Assembly (NCBI GenBank): GCA_012798455.1
Contig: JAAZNC010000069.1
Location: forward strand, 1 to 42,294
From: Chloroflexota bacterium
GTDB taxonomy: Bacteria; Chloroflexota; Anaerolineae; Anaerolineales; Anaerolineaceae
Length of the DNA stretch: 42,294 nucleotides
Direction: 5' to 3'
In this document: positions 32,852-41,356 of the stretch, piece after piece
Layout: every line of letters starts with the position of its first letter
Position numbering within the stretch: position 1 is the first letter of the stretch
Notes under the pieces: model-generated
What the model saw: the letters and a program-made list of their open reading frames with translations, nothing else
Told to the model about the DNA's origin: nothing
Databases searched by the model: none
Translations under genes and position numbers: made by a program

Positions 32852-34111
32852 ATGAGTAATACGAAACGAGAACGAGATAATCAACACTGGATCATGGACT
32901 GGCTGATCAAGCAAACGGGGCGCTACCAGAATTATGCTTATGACGCTAAAACTTTTCCCCCGGAAGTGAAATCCTACAAGATGATCCCGCGTGTCATGGA
33001 GCGCTACGGCAGACACCGCGAAGGGATGGCACGGGCGGCGGAGGCTGCCGGACACGTGGAAACAGCAGCTGAATTGTATTTCCTGGCGAGTGAAAAATAC
33101 CGTCTGGCGCAGCATGCCATTTACGAAGATGACAATAAAGAGAAGATCTATCTGCATGGGAAGCAACTGGAATGCTATCTGAAAGCGGCAGCGTATGCCC
33201 CCAACTCGGTGGAATTGGTGGAGATCCCCTTTGAGGATAATTACATTCAGGGTTTCCTGCATCTGGTGCCGGGCGGAAAGAAAGCACCCACGGTAGTGTT
33301 CGCACCGGGCATGGACATGACCAAAGAGTCCACCATCAACCCACTGCATCATCCCTTTATTGTCCGTGGTATGAACTTCCTTTCCCTGGATGGACCGGGC
33401 AAAGGTACCAGCAATATCCGCAAGATGCATGTGACGGCGGATAACTACTGTAAAGTCGGCACGGCAGCCATCGATTTCCTGAGCCAACGACCGGAGGTAG
33501 ATATGGATAAGATCGCGGTATCAGGTTATTCCTTTGGCTCTTATTGGGGGATGCAGATGGCAGCCGCTGATAAACGGGTGAAAGCCATTGCCACCGCAGC
33601 TGCCTGCTACGGTCCAATGACCTCCATCTTCGAGGAAGAGACCCCGCATTTCAAACAGGTGTTTATGTATATGGCAGGTATCGAGGATGAAGCACAGTTT
33701 GACGAGATGGCGAACCAGATGAGTCTGGATGGCATTGCGGGCGATGTGACTTGCCCGTGCCTGATCATCAGCGGTGAATATGACCCGCTGGCGCCGCTGG
33801 ATACGGTGCTGGATGTATATGAGCGCGTAACCGGACCGAAGGAATTATGGGTGGTGGAGGATGAATTCCATACTCCGCGACACGGCGAGACCTTCGGCGG
33901 GGCGGATTTCTACGGATTCCTGGCGGATTGGATCAAAGATGCACTGAACGGCAAATACCAGGCAGGTTGGGACAAGCGCATCATCATTCACAAGATGAGC
34001 GAAGGCCCCTATTCCGGAGTGGCACCGGATGTGAGTTTGCCCGAACGCATCGGAGTGGAATACAGAGGACCAACCAAAGAACAATTGGGACCGGCAGGGA
34101 TCAGAAAATAG
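32852..34111 (+). CDS. Alpha/beta hydrolase (FrsA/DHPON-hydrolase-like)
   Basis: This 419-residue soluble hydrolase has an N-terminal helical cap (about 1-125) and an alpha/beta core beginning at VELVEIPFEDNYIQGFLH. The nucleophile Ser227 sits in VSGYSFGSY, the acid Asp311 in ISGEYDPLAP, and the His in EDEFHTPRHG (340 or 344). The layout fits the FrsA/2,6-dihydroxypseudooxynicotine hydrolase group rather than prolyl oligopeptidases. No signal peptide is seen, so it is cytoplasmic. AGAGGAACAG lies ahead of the ATG. Substrate unknown. The last 40 residues extend past the usual core. Confidence 0.85.
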   Translation: MSNTKRERDNQHWIMDWLIKQTGRYQNYAYDAKTFPPEVKSYKMIPRVMERYGRHREGMARAAEAAGHVETAAELYFLASEKYRLAQHAIYEDDNKEKIYLHGKQLECYLKAAAYAPNSVELVEIPFEDNYIQGFLHLVPGGKKAPTVVFAPGMDMTKESTINPLHHPFIVRGMNFLSLDGPGKGTSNIRKMHVTADNYCKVGTAAIDFLSQRPEVDMDKIAVSGYSFGSYWGMQMAAADKRVKAIATAAACYGPMTSIFEEETPHFKQVFMYMAGIEDEAQFDEMANQMSLDGIAGDVTCPCLIISGEYDPLAPLDTVLDVYERVTGPKELWVVEDEFHTPRHGETFGGADFYGFLADWIKDALNGKYQAGWDKRIIIHKMSEGPYSGVAPDVSLPERIGVEYRGPTKEQLGPAGIRK

Positions 34112-34238
34112 AGAACGGAGAAAGGGCTGCCCTCAAAGTCGGATTTTTCTTTTTGGACAGCCTCTTTCTGTGTGCGGATTGGGTTCAGAAAATTCTTACC
34201 CAACCTTCATTGATAAAATGAAAAGATGAAATACCAAA
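34112..34238. other. Convergent gap with an imperfect hairpin
   Basis: AGAAAGGGCTG (34119-34129) can pair with CAGCCTCTTTCT (34158-34169) with one bulge and a long loop that contains a T-rich stretch. It could be a weak terminator between the convergent hydrolase and Gly-rich genes. No T-run follows the 3' arm. Confidence 0.3.
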
Positions 34239-37200
34239 TCACCTGCAAGTGAATCCAAACAGAGCACCTCTGGAGAACCAATTACCAGATTCATCCATGA
34301 GCTGGACATTGAATATCTCTTGTGAAAACTGGTTACAAAAAATATAGAAACTAAAAACACCTTCCCTGAAATTACCCTGTTCTAGATCGGTATCCGTGAT
34401 GTAGAATCCAAACCCTTCAAAAACAGTGTTTTCTTGGATGGGCTCAAACCAGGCATAGGAGATGCGATCATCCGGATCGCGAAAACCTACCACCCCTTTG
34501 ATATGTGTTCCGTCAGCAGGGATCTCGACATTATTGGTAGCAGATCTCAATTCCTGACGCGTGCCTTCCGGAAATTCGATGAAGAGGATTTCTGGGGCGC
34601 TTCCGGAAACGGTGGCTGATTGCGTAGTAGCTTGCTCCTCAATCACTTCCATTATGCTCGGAGTGGTGGTGCCTTTGCCCTGCTCTGCATCCGAAGGAGG
34701 TTCAGTGAAGTCATCAATATCTATCCCGACGCAATCATTGCCATCCAAACCAACCATGCCATTTGGATGCCCTGCCGGACCACCTTCTCCGGGAAGTATT
34801 CCATCCCCTGCATCTCCTCCGTCACCTCCCAGCCGGAAGAAGGTGGGAGATAATTGCTCTTGTATAAAAGCATCTCCCCCGGCACCCCCATTTCCAGCGT
34901 CATCCGGCGGATCACAGCAGGTGGCACCTTCACCTCCCATACCACCCTGTGCATCAACGCTGCCGCCGGCTGCTCGTTTCCCTTGAACTTCGAAATAGCC
35001 ACCAAAACCGGCGTAGGCAGAAGCATCTCCTCCATCGCCACCATCTCCAAAGGGGCAGATCGAACAGGTTCCTCCCATACCACCATACGCCTCGGCATTT
35101 CCCCCCACTCCCAAAGTATAAGTAGAAATCCCTTCCTGTCCCTTGTGTCCCTGTCCGGCGCTGCCACCTCGGATGGAAAACAGATTACCGGCATCGCCAC
35201 CACGCGCTTCGGCGCCGCCCCCATCCGCACAATCATCTAAACAATCCCCACCCCTTGCCAATGCAGATCCTCCGATGCCAGTAGTGGCATTGGCATTCCC
35301 TCCAAGCCCGGCCTGATCATTGATATGCGATCCACCATGACCTCCGAAAGCACCTGAACGTCCCCCATCTCCCCCGACCGCACGAGCATATTGACCACAG
35401 GTATCGGCAATCGCTTCGGCTTTTCCACCATTACCGGCATTGGCGGTGGCAACACCACCATTTCCTGCGGTGAATGAAGAAGCCAGATATTTAAGTGCTG
35501 GATCAGTACAGGTAGTTAAACCCACATCACCACCTTTACCGGCGGTGGCGTAAGCATTACCACCGTCGCCACCAATTGCTTCCCTCTGACAGGAAGCCGT
35601 GCCGCCATCCCCGGCTATGGCAGTGGCATCTCCCCCATCACCGGCGTTTCCACCAGTAAGAGTGGAGGGAATCAAGGGATCAAAATCAACAGTACTGGAG
35701 CAACCCCACGCATTACCTCCGCGACCAGCCGTGGCGCTGACATTTACACCGTTTTCGGCGGTGGTGCATTTGTTTGCTCCATCAATGCCATCGGTATAAG
35801 CGTCCCCGCCGCGCCCACCACTGCCGATGATGAGATTCACCCCGGCAAATTCAGCGCTTCGTCCTGAAAGACGGAAAGAGCCAGATCTGCCACCGCTACC
35901 AGCCTGAACCCAAGTATCGGTGATAGCTGAATCGGTAGCATCCCCGCCACGACCTCCATCTCCACCGACCTGTAATGTGACATTTTCCCCAATATCGAGC
36001 ACTCCTTCAAATGCCTGCATAAAAAGGGCACCGCCGTTTCCACCACGACCGCCAAAAGCATATTTCCCGTTAGCGCTCCCCCCTTTTCCACCATTACCAG
36101 CAAGAATTGAAGTGGCGGACCCCGTTGGATTAGTGTCAATATAAATTGAACCACCTGCATTGATATAAATACCACCACCATTCCCACCGATCCCTGCAGA
36201 AACATCCCCTGACTTGCCATCTCCGCCATCTCCTGCTTTAAGGATTACATCTGGCTCTATGATGATGTCATGTTGTGCATAGAGGATGATATCACCAGCA
36301 GAACCGCCATGCGGCAGCCCCGCGTGCCCAGTGGGAGTCTCCAAACCGGAGAATGATCTAAAAATCAGATCCCCGGATGACCAACCACGAATATTACCAC
36401 CAACAAAAGGACTGACCTTGTAAAAAGTGATCGGAAAGATAGTTTTTTGGTTTCTGTTAAAGGCAGCCATTACAATAGTGGAGGAAGTATGCTGTGCCGT
36501 GGCAGTAGACGGATATATATATATCAAAGTTGTGGCTTTGGACCAAGCCCCCCCTTCATAGGAAACCGTGAGGGTAATGAGGTAAAGTCCCGGTTCATCA
36601 TAAGTATGCGAAGGATGGGTATCTGTGGATATGCTGTCATCCCCAAAATTCCAGGCGTATTTGAGCTGAGTCCCCACAGGAGCAAAGGCGGATGCGTCCA
36701 AAAAGAATCGTTCTCCCTGACCCAGCACAAGTGTATCGGGTTGAACCTGTACAGCGGGGGCGGGGTATTGTTCTTGTTGATCGCTAGCCTGTATCAGGAC
36801 AGATAAAGTGGCTATACAAGTTTGACCTTCGTTATCTGTGACGGTCAGGATAACTGGAAAAGAACCGGCAGCGTTAAATTCATGTATCGTCTCATCCTGA
36901 CCAGCGGTAGAACCATCCCCAAAATCCCACGCATAATTCAACTCGCCGCCATCCGGGTCTACTCCCCGTGCACTAAATGCGATCGGGAGAACGCCCTCCG
37001 CATCCAGGATGCCAAAGATTTCACTGGCAGAAGCAGAACAAGCAGGTGCAAAGGAAGAGGCAGTGCGTTGGGCAGGCAGCACATCGAAATCCCAACTAGT
37101 AATGGCGGGTTCATTACTAATCAAGAGATCACCAGAAGTCTTGATAACAGCAGGATAAGTGTCGGAACCGATGCTAATAGCTCCTCCTTCCGAACGTAGA

Positions 37201-37670
37201 GAAAGATCACTGCTGCTCTCTTTCTGGCAGTCGTTCTCAAGATTTCCGGTGAGAGTGAGATTACCGGAGGTATTGATATCCAGACTGACACAATTTCCCC
37301 GCAGTACGCCGGAAAGATCAGCATTACCAGTAATGTTCAATATAAGGTCCCCTCTGGCTTTCACAGTGACACCCTGAGGGATGATGAGAGAGGGTATGGT
37401 ATAGGTACCGCCAGGAATAAAGCCACTATGTTCAGGTTGAAATGGTTCGCCATCATGGATGGGGAGCGGTCGCATGAAAAGGTACCAGGCTAAGACCATA
37501 AGTGCTGTCAGCAAAATGAGAATGAGGACATATAAAAAAGGGGAAAATTTTCTAGAGTGGTGAGAAGTCGGACTATGCCTGGGCGAACCTTTCGACTCGG
37601 ATGGAGAACCCCGCACGGGTGCGGTACGGGCACTAAAAAAAACACGAGAATACGAAAAAATAGCAGACAT
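34239..37670 (-). CDS. Membrane-anchored surface protein: two PKD domains, PGRS-like Gly-rich tract
   Basis: This 1143-residue protein starts at MSAIFSYS, with GGGGAGGA 7 nt upstream. After a Ser/Pro/His-rich cytoplasmic segment there is one hydrophobic anchor (about 44-67), so the rest is probably outside the cell. A beta-rich region (about 90-190, GNLTLTGNLEND) is followed by PKD domain 1 (about 210-295, YAWDFGDGSTAGQ, FPVILTVTDN) and PKD domain 2 (about 300-385, YAWNFGDDSISTD, YLITLTVSY). Then comes a very long tract (about 455-970) of GGxGG repeats such as GGDGGNAYATAGKGG with regular Asp, Asn and Ala, and scattered Cys pairs. A distinct C-terminal beta domain of about 110 residues follows, with FRDPDDRISYAWFEPI and a final FGFTC. 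A structural or adhesive role is likely. No catalytic motif is seen. Confidence 0.85.
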   Translation of the reverse strand: MSAIFSYSRVFFSARTAPVRGSPSESKGSPRHSPTSHHSRKFSPFLYVLILILLTALMVLAWYLFMRPLPIHDGEPFQPEHSGFIPGGTYTIPSLIIPQGVTVKARGDLILNITGNADLSGVLRGNCVSLDINTSGNLTLTGNLENDCQKESSSDLSLRSEGGAISIGSDTYPAVIKTSGDLLISNEPAITSWDFDVLPAQRTASSFAPACSASASEIFGILDAEGVLPIAFSARGVDPDGGELNYAWDFGDGSTAGQDETIHEFNAAGSFPVILTVTDNEGQTCIATLSVLIQASDQQEQYPAPAVQVQPDTLVLGQGERFFLDASAFAPVGTQLKYAWNFGDDSISTDTHPSHTYDEPGLYLITLTVSYEGGAWSKATTLIYIYPSTATAQHTSSTIVMAAFNRNQKTIFPITFYKVSPFVGGNIRGWSSGDLIFRSFSGLETPTGHAGLPHGGSAGDIILYAQHDIIIEPDVILKAGDGGDGKSGDVSAGIGGNGGGIYINAGGSIYIDTNPTGSATSILAGNGGKGGSANGKYAFGGRGGNGGALFMQAFEGVLDIGENVTLQVGGDGGRGGDATDSAITDTWVQAGSGGRSGSFRLSGRSAEFAGVNLIIGSGGRGGDAYTDGIDGANKCTTAENGVNVSATAGRGGNAWGCSSTVDFDPLIPSTLTGGNAGDGGDATAIAGDGGTASCQREAIGGDGGNAYATAGKGGDVGLTTCTDPALKYLASSFTAGNGGVATANAGNGGKAEAIADTCGQYARAVGGDGGRSGAFGGHGGSHINDQAGLGGNANATTGIGGSALARGGDCLDDCADGGGAEARGGDAGNLFSIRGGSAGQGHKGQEGISTYTLGVGGNAEAYGGMGGTCSICPFGDGGDGGDASAYAGFGGYFEVQGKRAAGGSVDAQGGMGGEGATCCDPPDDAGNGGAGGDAFIQEQLSPTFFRLGGDGGDAGDGILPGEGGPAGHPNGMVGLDGNDCVGIDIDDFTEPPSDAEQGKGTTTPSIMEVIEEQATTQSATVSGSAPEILFIEFPEGTRQELRSATNNVEIPADGTHIKGVVGFRDPDDRISYAWFEPIQENTVFEGFGFYITDTDLEQGNFREGVFSFYIFCNQFSQEIFNVQLMDESGNWFSRGALFGFTCR
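34760..36310 (-). repeat. Tandem GGxGG-coding repeat tract
   Basis: About 500 residues inside the preceding gene consist of degenerate short repeats with the core G-G-x-G-G-(D/N/A)-A. The DNA is correspondingly rich in GGT/GGC/GGA codons, which creates long open Pro/Ser-rich frames on the opposite strand that are shadows. The repeats are not identical at the DNA level, which argues for old divergence rather than recent slippage. Confidence 0.85.
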
Positions 37671-37979
37671 GATCATTCCTCCCCGCAGCCAACAAATCAA
37701 GCAAGCTGCTTCATTTATGATTGTATGGAAATAGGATGTTGCAAAAAGATGAGAGCACAAAGTGCGAAGAAGCGGTGCTATCCCACCCCCCTAGAAGAAC
37801 TGCCATGATGAACAGTCAAAGATACATTTTAATTATACAAAAATGAATGTGGGGTTTCAAATAGAAGCGGATCAAGCAAAGATACTCTAGTGTATTTAGA
37901 AACCATTGACTTTTTTCCCTCGCTGATTACAATCAGGCTATCTGTTTAGTGAACAATATTCCTGGTCAAGGAAACATCA
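37671..37979. other. Divergent intergenic region
   Basis: No gene is seen. It contains the ribosome site of the Gly-rich gene near 37677-37684 (minus strand), an AT-rich middle around 37815-37860, and the promoter of the lipoprotein gene at 37906-37933. Confidence 0.5.
37906..37933 (+). promoter_or_regulatory. Sigma70-type promoter of the 37980 lipoprotein gene
   Basis: TTGACT (37906-37911) and TACAAT (37928-37933) are 16 nt apart. The predicted start is about 40 nt before the ATG. Confidence 0.7.
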
Positions 37980-38912
37980 ATGAAAAAGAATATCTATTTA
38001 CTGATGTCAATTGCTATTATCCTTAGTGCGTGTGGAAGAGTAGCTGTTACGATTGACACCGGCGATTCAGCTACCGGCACACCGATTGTGATAGCCATAA
38101 CCCAAAACAATAATGCTAATTTCGACCCCACGCATTTTCTAACCACTACCCCCGATAAAATAATACAGATGGATATGGCAGCGACGGCTATTCAGGCGAC
38201 CAGAATTATGGCTGCCAGCGGAAGTGGAACAAACGCTGTCAATGATAACCAGAGTCAGCAACTGACGGCGAACGCGCTGCAAGTGGACAACGGAGCAGCC
38301 TACAATCCCCCGGCTGCGACCCCTTCGATTGATGAACTGGCTGAAGTGCGCATCGGTGGATTGCTGTCGCGCATTGCCCAGGCAGGCAATGCCTGTTTGC
38401 TGTATACCAATCCGAATCCCGATCAACCGCAGGCGTTGACATGGATCGAGGGCAGTCAAAAACGTTTTTTGGCGGAAGTGACGGTGGAATGGATTTATAC
38501 TGCACGGGTGGATATGCAGAACCTGTTTGTGCTGGGGAGCTGTGGCGATATGGCTGCCGAGGGTCAGGGCGGCAGATACCAGGCGCAGGGATTTGCGGTA
38601 GTGCGTTTGAACATGCCAAACGGAAAGATGATGCGACGCCTGCTCCCTGTGAGCGTCTGGGTGGATGGCGGAGCATTAGTGTTACCAGATTTCAACACGC
38701 CATTGACTGAGCACTGGAAGTTCTATTTTGCCAGTGTGGGCGGTATCCAGGGTACGATCAAAGACAGCCAGGAAAGCATGTGGATCTTCCCGCTGGTGGA
38801 TGTGCTGGCGGGTGGGGATGCTGATGAATTAGAACGTATTTTCCAGCAGCTGGCAACTACAAATGAATACAGCCCGGTGTGGTTGATGCCGGTGCGCTAC
38901 GCAGGAAATTAA
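37980..38912 (+). CDS. Unknown lipoprotein, 310 residues
   Basis: This protein has a lipoprotein signal with ILSAC (Cys18) and a low-complexity N-terminal part rich in Thr, Ala, Asn and Gln (to about residue 115). A compact domain follows, with IDELAEVRIGGLLSRIAQ, LAEVTVEWIYTARVDM, LFVLGSCGDMAAEGQ and a closing SPVWLMPVRY. I do not recognise the family. The pattern of paired strands and the two Cys in the mature part (ACLLY and GSCGD) suggests one extracytoplasmic beta domain. AAGGAA precedes the ATG. It is divergent from the Gly-rich surface protein and may work with it (inference from location only). Confidence 0.8.
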   Translation: MKKNIYLLMSIAIILSACGRVAVTIDTGDSATGTPIVIAITQNNNANFDPTHFLTTTPDKIIQMDMAATAIQATRIMAASGSGTNAVNDNQSQQLTANALQVDNGAAYNPPAATPSIDELAEVRIGGLLSRIAQAGNACLLYTNPNPDQPQALTWIEGSQKRFLAEVTVEWIYTARVDMQNLFVLGSCGDMAAEGQGGRYQAQGFAVVRLNMPNGKMMRRLLPVSVWVDGGALVLPDFNTPLTEHWKFYFASVGGIQGTIKDSQESMWIFPLVDVLAGGDADELERIFQQLATTNEYSPVWLMPVRYAGN

Positions 38913-38929
38913 ACAAAAGGATTAAAGAA

Positions 38930-38963
38930 CTATCCTCCTTATTTATTTGAATAAGGAGGATAG
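38930..38963. terminator. Hairpin between convergent lipoprotein genes
   Basis: The arms CTATCCTCCTTATT (38930-38943) and AATAAGGAGGATAG (38950-38963) are perfectly complementary over 14 bp with a 6-nt loop. The sequence AAGGAGG/CCTCCTT in the stem is also Shine-Dalgarno-like. The T-run after it is short, so it is a terminator of uncertain strength, placed between two convergent genes. Confidence 0.65.
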
Positions 38964-38977
38964 GAAAGAATCTTGTA

Positions 38978-39586
38978 TTATTCAGGGCAGACGGCTGCGA
39001 TCTGTGAAATCTGATTGATTGCGGCAGGATCCACCGGGTCGGTCAAAATGAGTACCATATAAGTGTCGGTGGTCAGGGCAGGCAGCAGGTCAGAAAAACG
39101 TGCATTGCCCGCTCCGGGCGGAAATCCTACCCCTTTTTCGGAATACATAAAATGAATATCTTCAATGGGAGTGCCGTCGATAGAAGCGGGCAAGCATGAG
39201 ACGGTGATGTTCTCATCCATCTGAAACTGAACATCGCGAAATATTCTGGCGAGGATCACCAGGGAACGCATGGTCAGAACCTGCGTCCCTTCATCATAGC
39301 TGGCAAAGTAACCCCGTTGGATCAATTGATATTCTTGTGAACTGCCTTCCTCCATATCTTCGGGTAGCATGAAGGGAAAGGTCAGTTCGTCTTCATAATA
39401 TTTTGTCCAGGTACCGTCAGCATAGGAATAATAATCACTCTCTACGCGTACCGCAGTGGCGGTGGGCTGCGGGGAGGGTTCCAAGGTGGGAACGGGGGTG
39501 GGTTCGGGAGCGGGTTGGGCACAGGCGCTCAGTAGTACAACAGTAATTAGAATAAATAAAAAGGATAGTGCAGGTCGATTTTTCAT
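38978..39586 (-). CDS. Unknown lipoprotein, 202 residues
   Basis: This protein has a signal ending in LLSAC (Cys22) and a Pro-rich spacer (PEPTPVPTLEPSPQPT) that would span the cell wall. The mature domain from about residue 48 has FPFMLPEDMEEGSSQEYQ, LTMRSLVILARIFRDVQ and YMVLILTDPVDP, with Cys in TVSCLP and the final AAVCPE that could pair. I do not recognise the family. It ends convergent with the 37980 lipoprotein and has its own promoter. Confidence 0.8.
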   Translation of the reverse strand: MKNRPALSFLFILITVVLLSACAQPAPEPTPVPTLEPSPQPTATAVRVESDYYSYADGTWTKYYEDELTFPFMLPEDMEEGSSQEYQLIQRGYFASYDEGTQVLTMRSLVILARIFRDVQFQMDENITVSCLPASIDGTPIEDIHFMYSEKGVGFPPGAGNARFSDLLPALTTDTYMVLILTDPVDPAAINQISQIAAVCPE

Positions 39587-39630
39587 GTTGAACCTTTGAA
39601 GTGAAGTAATCCGATAAGGGATCCTGATTT

Positions 39631-39660
39631 AGTATAGTGGAAATCTTCATGAAATTTCAA
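39631..39660 (-). promoter_or_regulatory. Probable promoter of the 202-residue lipoprotein gene
   Basis: On the minus strand TTGAAA (39655-39660) and TATACT (39631-39636) are 18 nt apart. It lies 45 nt before the ATG. Confidence 0.6.
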
Positions 39661-39729
39661 GTTTCGTTGAAAGTGATGATTAATTTTTTAAGAATAAAAG
39701 AATTTTTCCCAAAACCACGATAGAACGGG

Positions 39730-39735
39730 TATAAT
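39730..39735 (+). promoter_or_regulatory. -10 box upstream of the LysE-family gene
   Basis: TATAAT preceded by GGG lies 32 nt before the ATG at 39767. No good -35 was found. GGGAGGAAA provides the ribosome site. Confidence 0.5.
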
Positions 39736-39766
39736 TGCGCCTAATTTTAATGCCGGGAGGAAACCC

Positions 39767-40369
39767 ATGTTGAATTGGGCTGGCATGCTGCCTTTTGTTT
39801 TAATTACCACCTTTACGCCTGGACCCAATAATATCACCAGCGCATCGATGGGAATGTTATACGGTTATCGTAAATCCCTGCCATTCTTGATGGGGATCGT
39901 GAGCGGTTTTTTCATGGTGATGTTGTTGAGTGGAACCCTGTCCCAAACCCTGGTCGAACTGCTGCCATCTTTCGAGATCATCCTCCGCGTTGTGGGAGCC
40001 ATGTATATCGGATGGCTGGCGTATGAAACGTTGCGCAGTTCCTATGATTTTGAGCTGATCGATCAGCCACCCCTGACGTTCTGGCGCGGATTTTTGATGC
40101 AGCTTTTGAACGTAAAAGCCATCTTTTATGGAATGACACTGTACAGCAGTTTTTTGCGTCCATTGAGTGGCAGGATGGATTGGTTGCTGCTTTCGGCAGT
40201 GTGTCTGGCGGGATTGGGCTGCTGTTCGGTAACAATATGGACGCTGTTCGGAACGGTGATCCACCGCTATCTCAAGAAGCCAGCCTTACGCAAAGCAGTG
40301 AACGTTGCACTAACGGGGCTGTTGTTGTATACGGCTATAGAAATTTCCGGAGTGCTAGAACTTATCTAA
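39767..40369 (+). CDS. LysE/RhtB-family amino-acid exporter
   Basis: This 200-residue membrane protein has the LysE signature FTPGPNNITSASMGMLYGYRKSL near the N-terminus and about six hydrophobic helices. The region between helices 3 and 4 (YIGWLAYETLRSS) is typical. LysE proteins export amino acids or related small metabolites by secondary transport. Its length is normal. GGGAGGAAACCC precedes the ATG. It appears to be monocistronic, with a possible terminator hairpin at 40526-40542 followed by GCTTTT. Substrate cannot be told from sequence. Confidence 0.9.
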   Translation: MLNWAGMLPFVLITTFTPGPNNITSASMGMLYGYRKSLPFLMGIVSGFFMVMLLSGTLSQTLVELLPSFEIILRVVGAMYIGWLAYETLRSSYDFELIDQPPLTFWRGFLMQLLNVKAIFYGMTLYSSFLRPLSGRMDWLLLSAVCLAGLGCCSVTIWTLFGTVIHRYLKKPALRKAVNVALTGLLLYTAIEISGVLELI

Positions 40370-40525
40370 AGGTTTGAAAGAAATCCCCTGGATTTTTGTT
40401 TGAATGGGAAAAGTGATATATAGTATCAATTAATATCCGGGCTTTTTGTTTCTTTTTTCTTTCACGTTTGATCGCATTTTTAGTAATGTGTCTTTGTTTC
40501 GCCGAATGAAAGAGAAGTGAGAGAA

Positions 40526-40549
40526 ACTGGCTTCTTGCCAGTGCTTTTC
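40526..40549 (+). terminator. Possible terminator downstream of the LysE gene
   Basis: ACTGGC (40526-40531) pairs with GCCAGT (40537-40542) across TTCTT and is followed by GCTTTTCC. The stem is short and the element lies about 155 nt after the gene. Confidence 0.4.
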
Positions 40550-40592
40550 CCCATTGTGCAATTTTTCTATTTATTTTAATATAATGCAATCT

Positions 40593-41128
40593 ATGAGGGA
40601 AAAAACCAACAAAAAAGAAGTAATTTATGCTTTTATTGACAGCCAGAACTTAAATTTGGGTGTTAAAAACGACCTATATAATAAAAACGGAGTAAAGTTT
40701 TATACAGGGTGGAAATTGGATTTTAAAAAATTCTATTTCTATTTGAAAACCAAAAATAATGTTTCAAAAGCTATATTATTTATAGGAAAAGTAGCGGAAA
40801 CGAATCTTTATATAACTATTTAACTTCAATCGGATACGAAATTGAATACAAACCAACACTGATACACATTAATGGGAATGGTGACCCTGAGACTAAGGGG
40901 AATGTCGACGCCGAATTAGTTCTTCACACAATGATTGAATTGACTAATTTTGATAGAGCAATGATCGTTGCGGGGGGCGGGGATTACTTTTGCTTAATTG
41001 ATTACTTGGAAAAAGCTGGCAAACTATTGCACGTGGTTATTCCCAATAAGTACCGATACTCAAGGCTACTAAAACCATTTCTTAAATATATGATTTTCGT
41101 TACAGATCTTAAATCCAGCCTAAAATGA
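40593..41128 (+). pseudogene. NYN-domain protein gene with a -1 frameshift
   Basis: The first part encodes EVIYAFIDSQNLNLGVKND (the NYN opening with the metal-binding Asp in IDSQN), then KFYTGWKLDFKKFYFYLK and KAILFIG. At GGAAAAG (40785-40791) the frame is lost. In the -1 frame it continues as KSSGNESLYNYLTSIGYEIE, then GNVDAELVLHTM and MIVAGGGDYFCLIDYL with the late acidic residue of the PIN-like NYN fold. Adding one A to the AAAA run restores one frame of about 178 residues. NYN proteins are PIN-like RNases. TATAAT at 40580-40585 lies 7 nt before the ATG, so a leaderless mRNA is possible. It may be a real mutation, an assembly homopolymer error or a programmed shift. Confidence 0.75.
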
Positions 41129-41356
41129 TTTCCCTTAAAAATAAAAGACTGGCAATTGTGGTCGGTCGAAACCTTAGACTAGTCCAGTCACCGTGATACA
41201 CATATAATAGCATTTTGCTATCAGTATATCAAGTGTGGTTAAGAGTTGGTATTCATTAATATGGGAAAGGAGTTGATTTCAATTGCTATCGGAGGGTGTG
41301 TAGTAATTAAGAAAACTTTCTTAATATTAGTTAATGTGGATATTTCAAGCAAATCC
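41129..41356. other. AT-rich intergenic region
   Basis: No gene is supported. It contains a small palindrome (ATTAAGAAA/TTTCTTAAT, about 41306-41325) and an open + frame that runs into the opposite strand of the CAP-LysM gene, taken as a shadow. Base composition resembles the NYN gene rather than the neighbours. Confidence 0.4.

Noticed and set aside
34561-36806. Several Pro/Ser-rich + strand frames opposite the Gly-rich gene
   Set aside because: They are mirror images of the Gly-codon repeats, lack ribosome sites and show no known domain.
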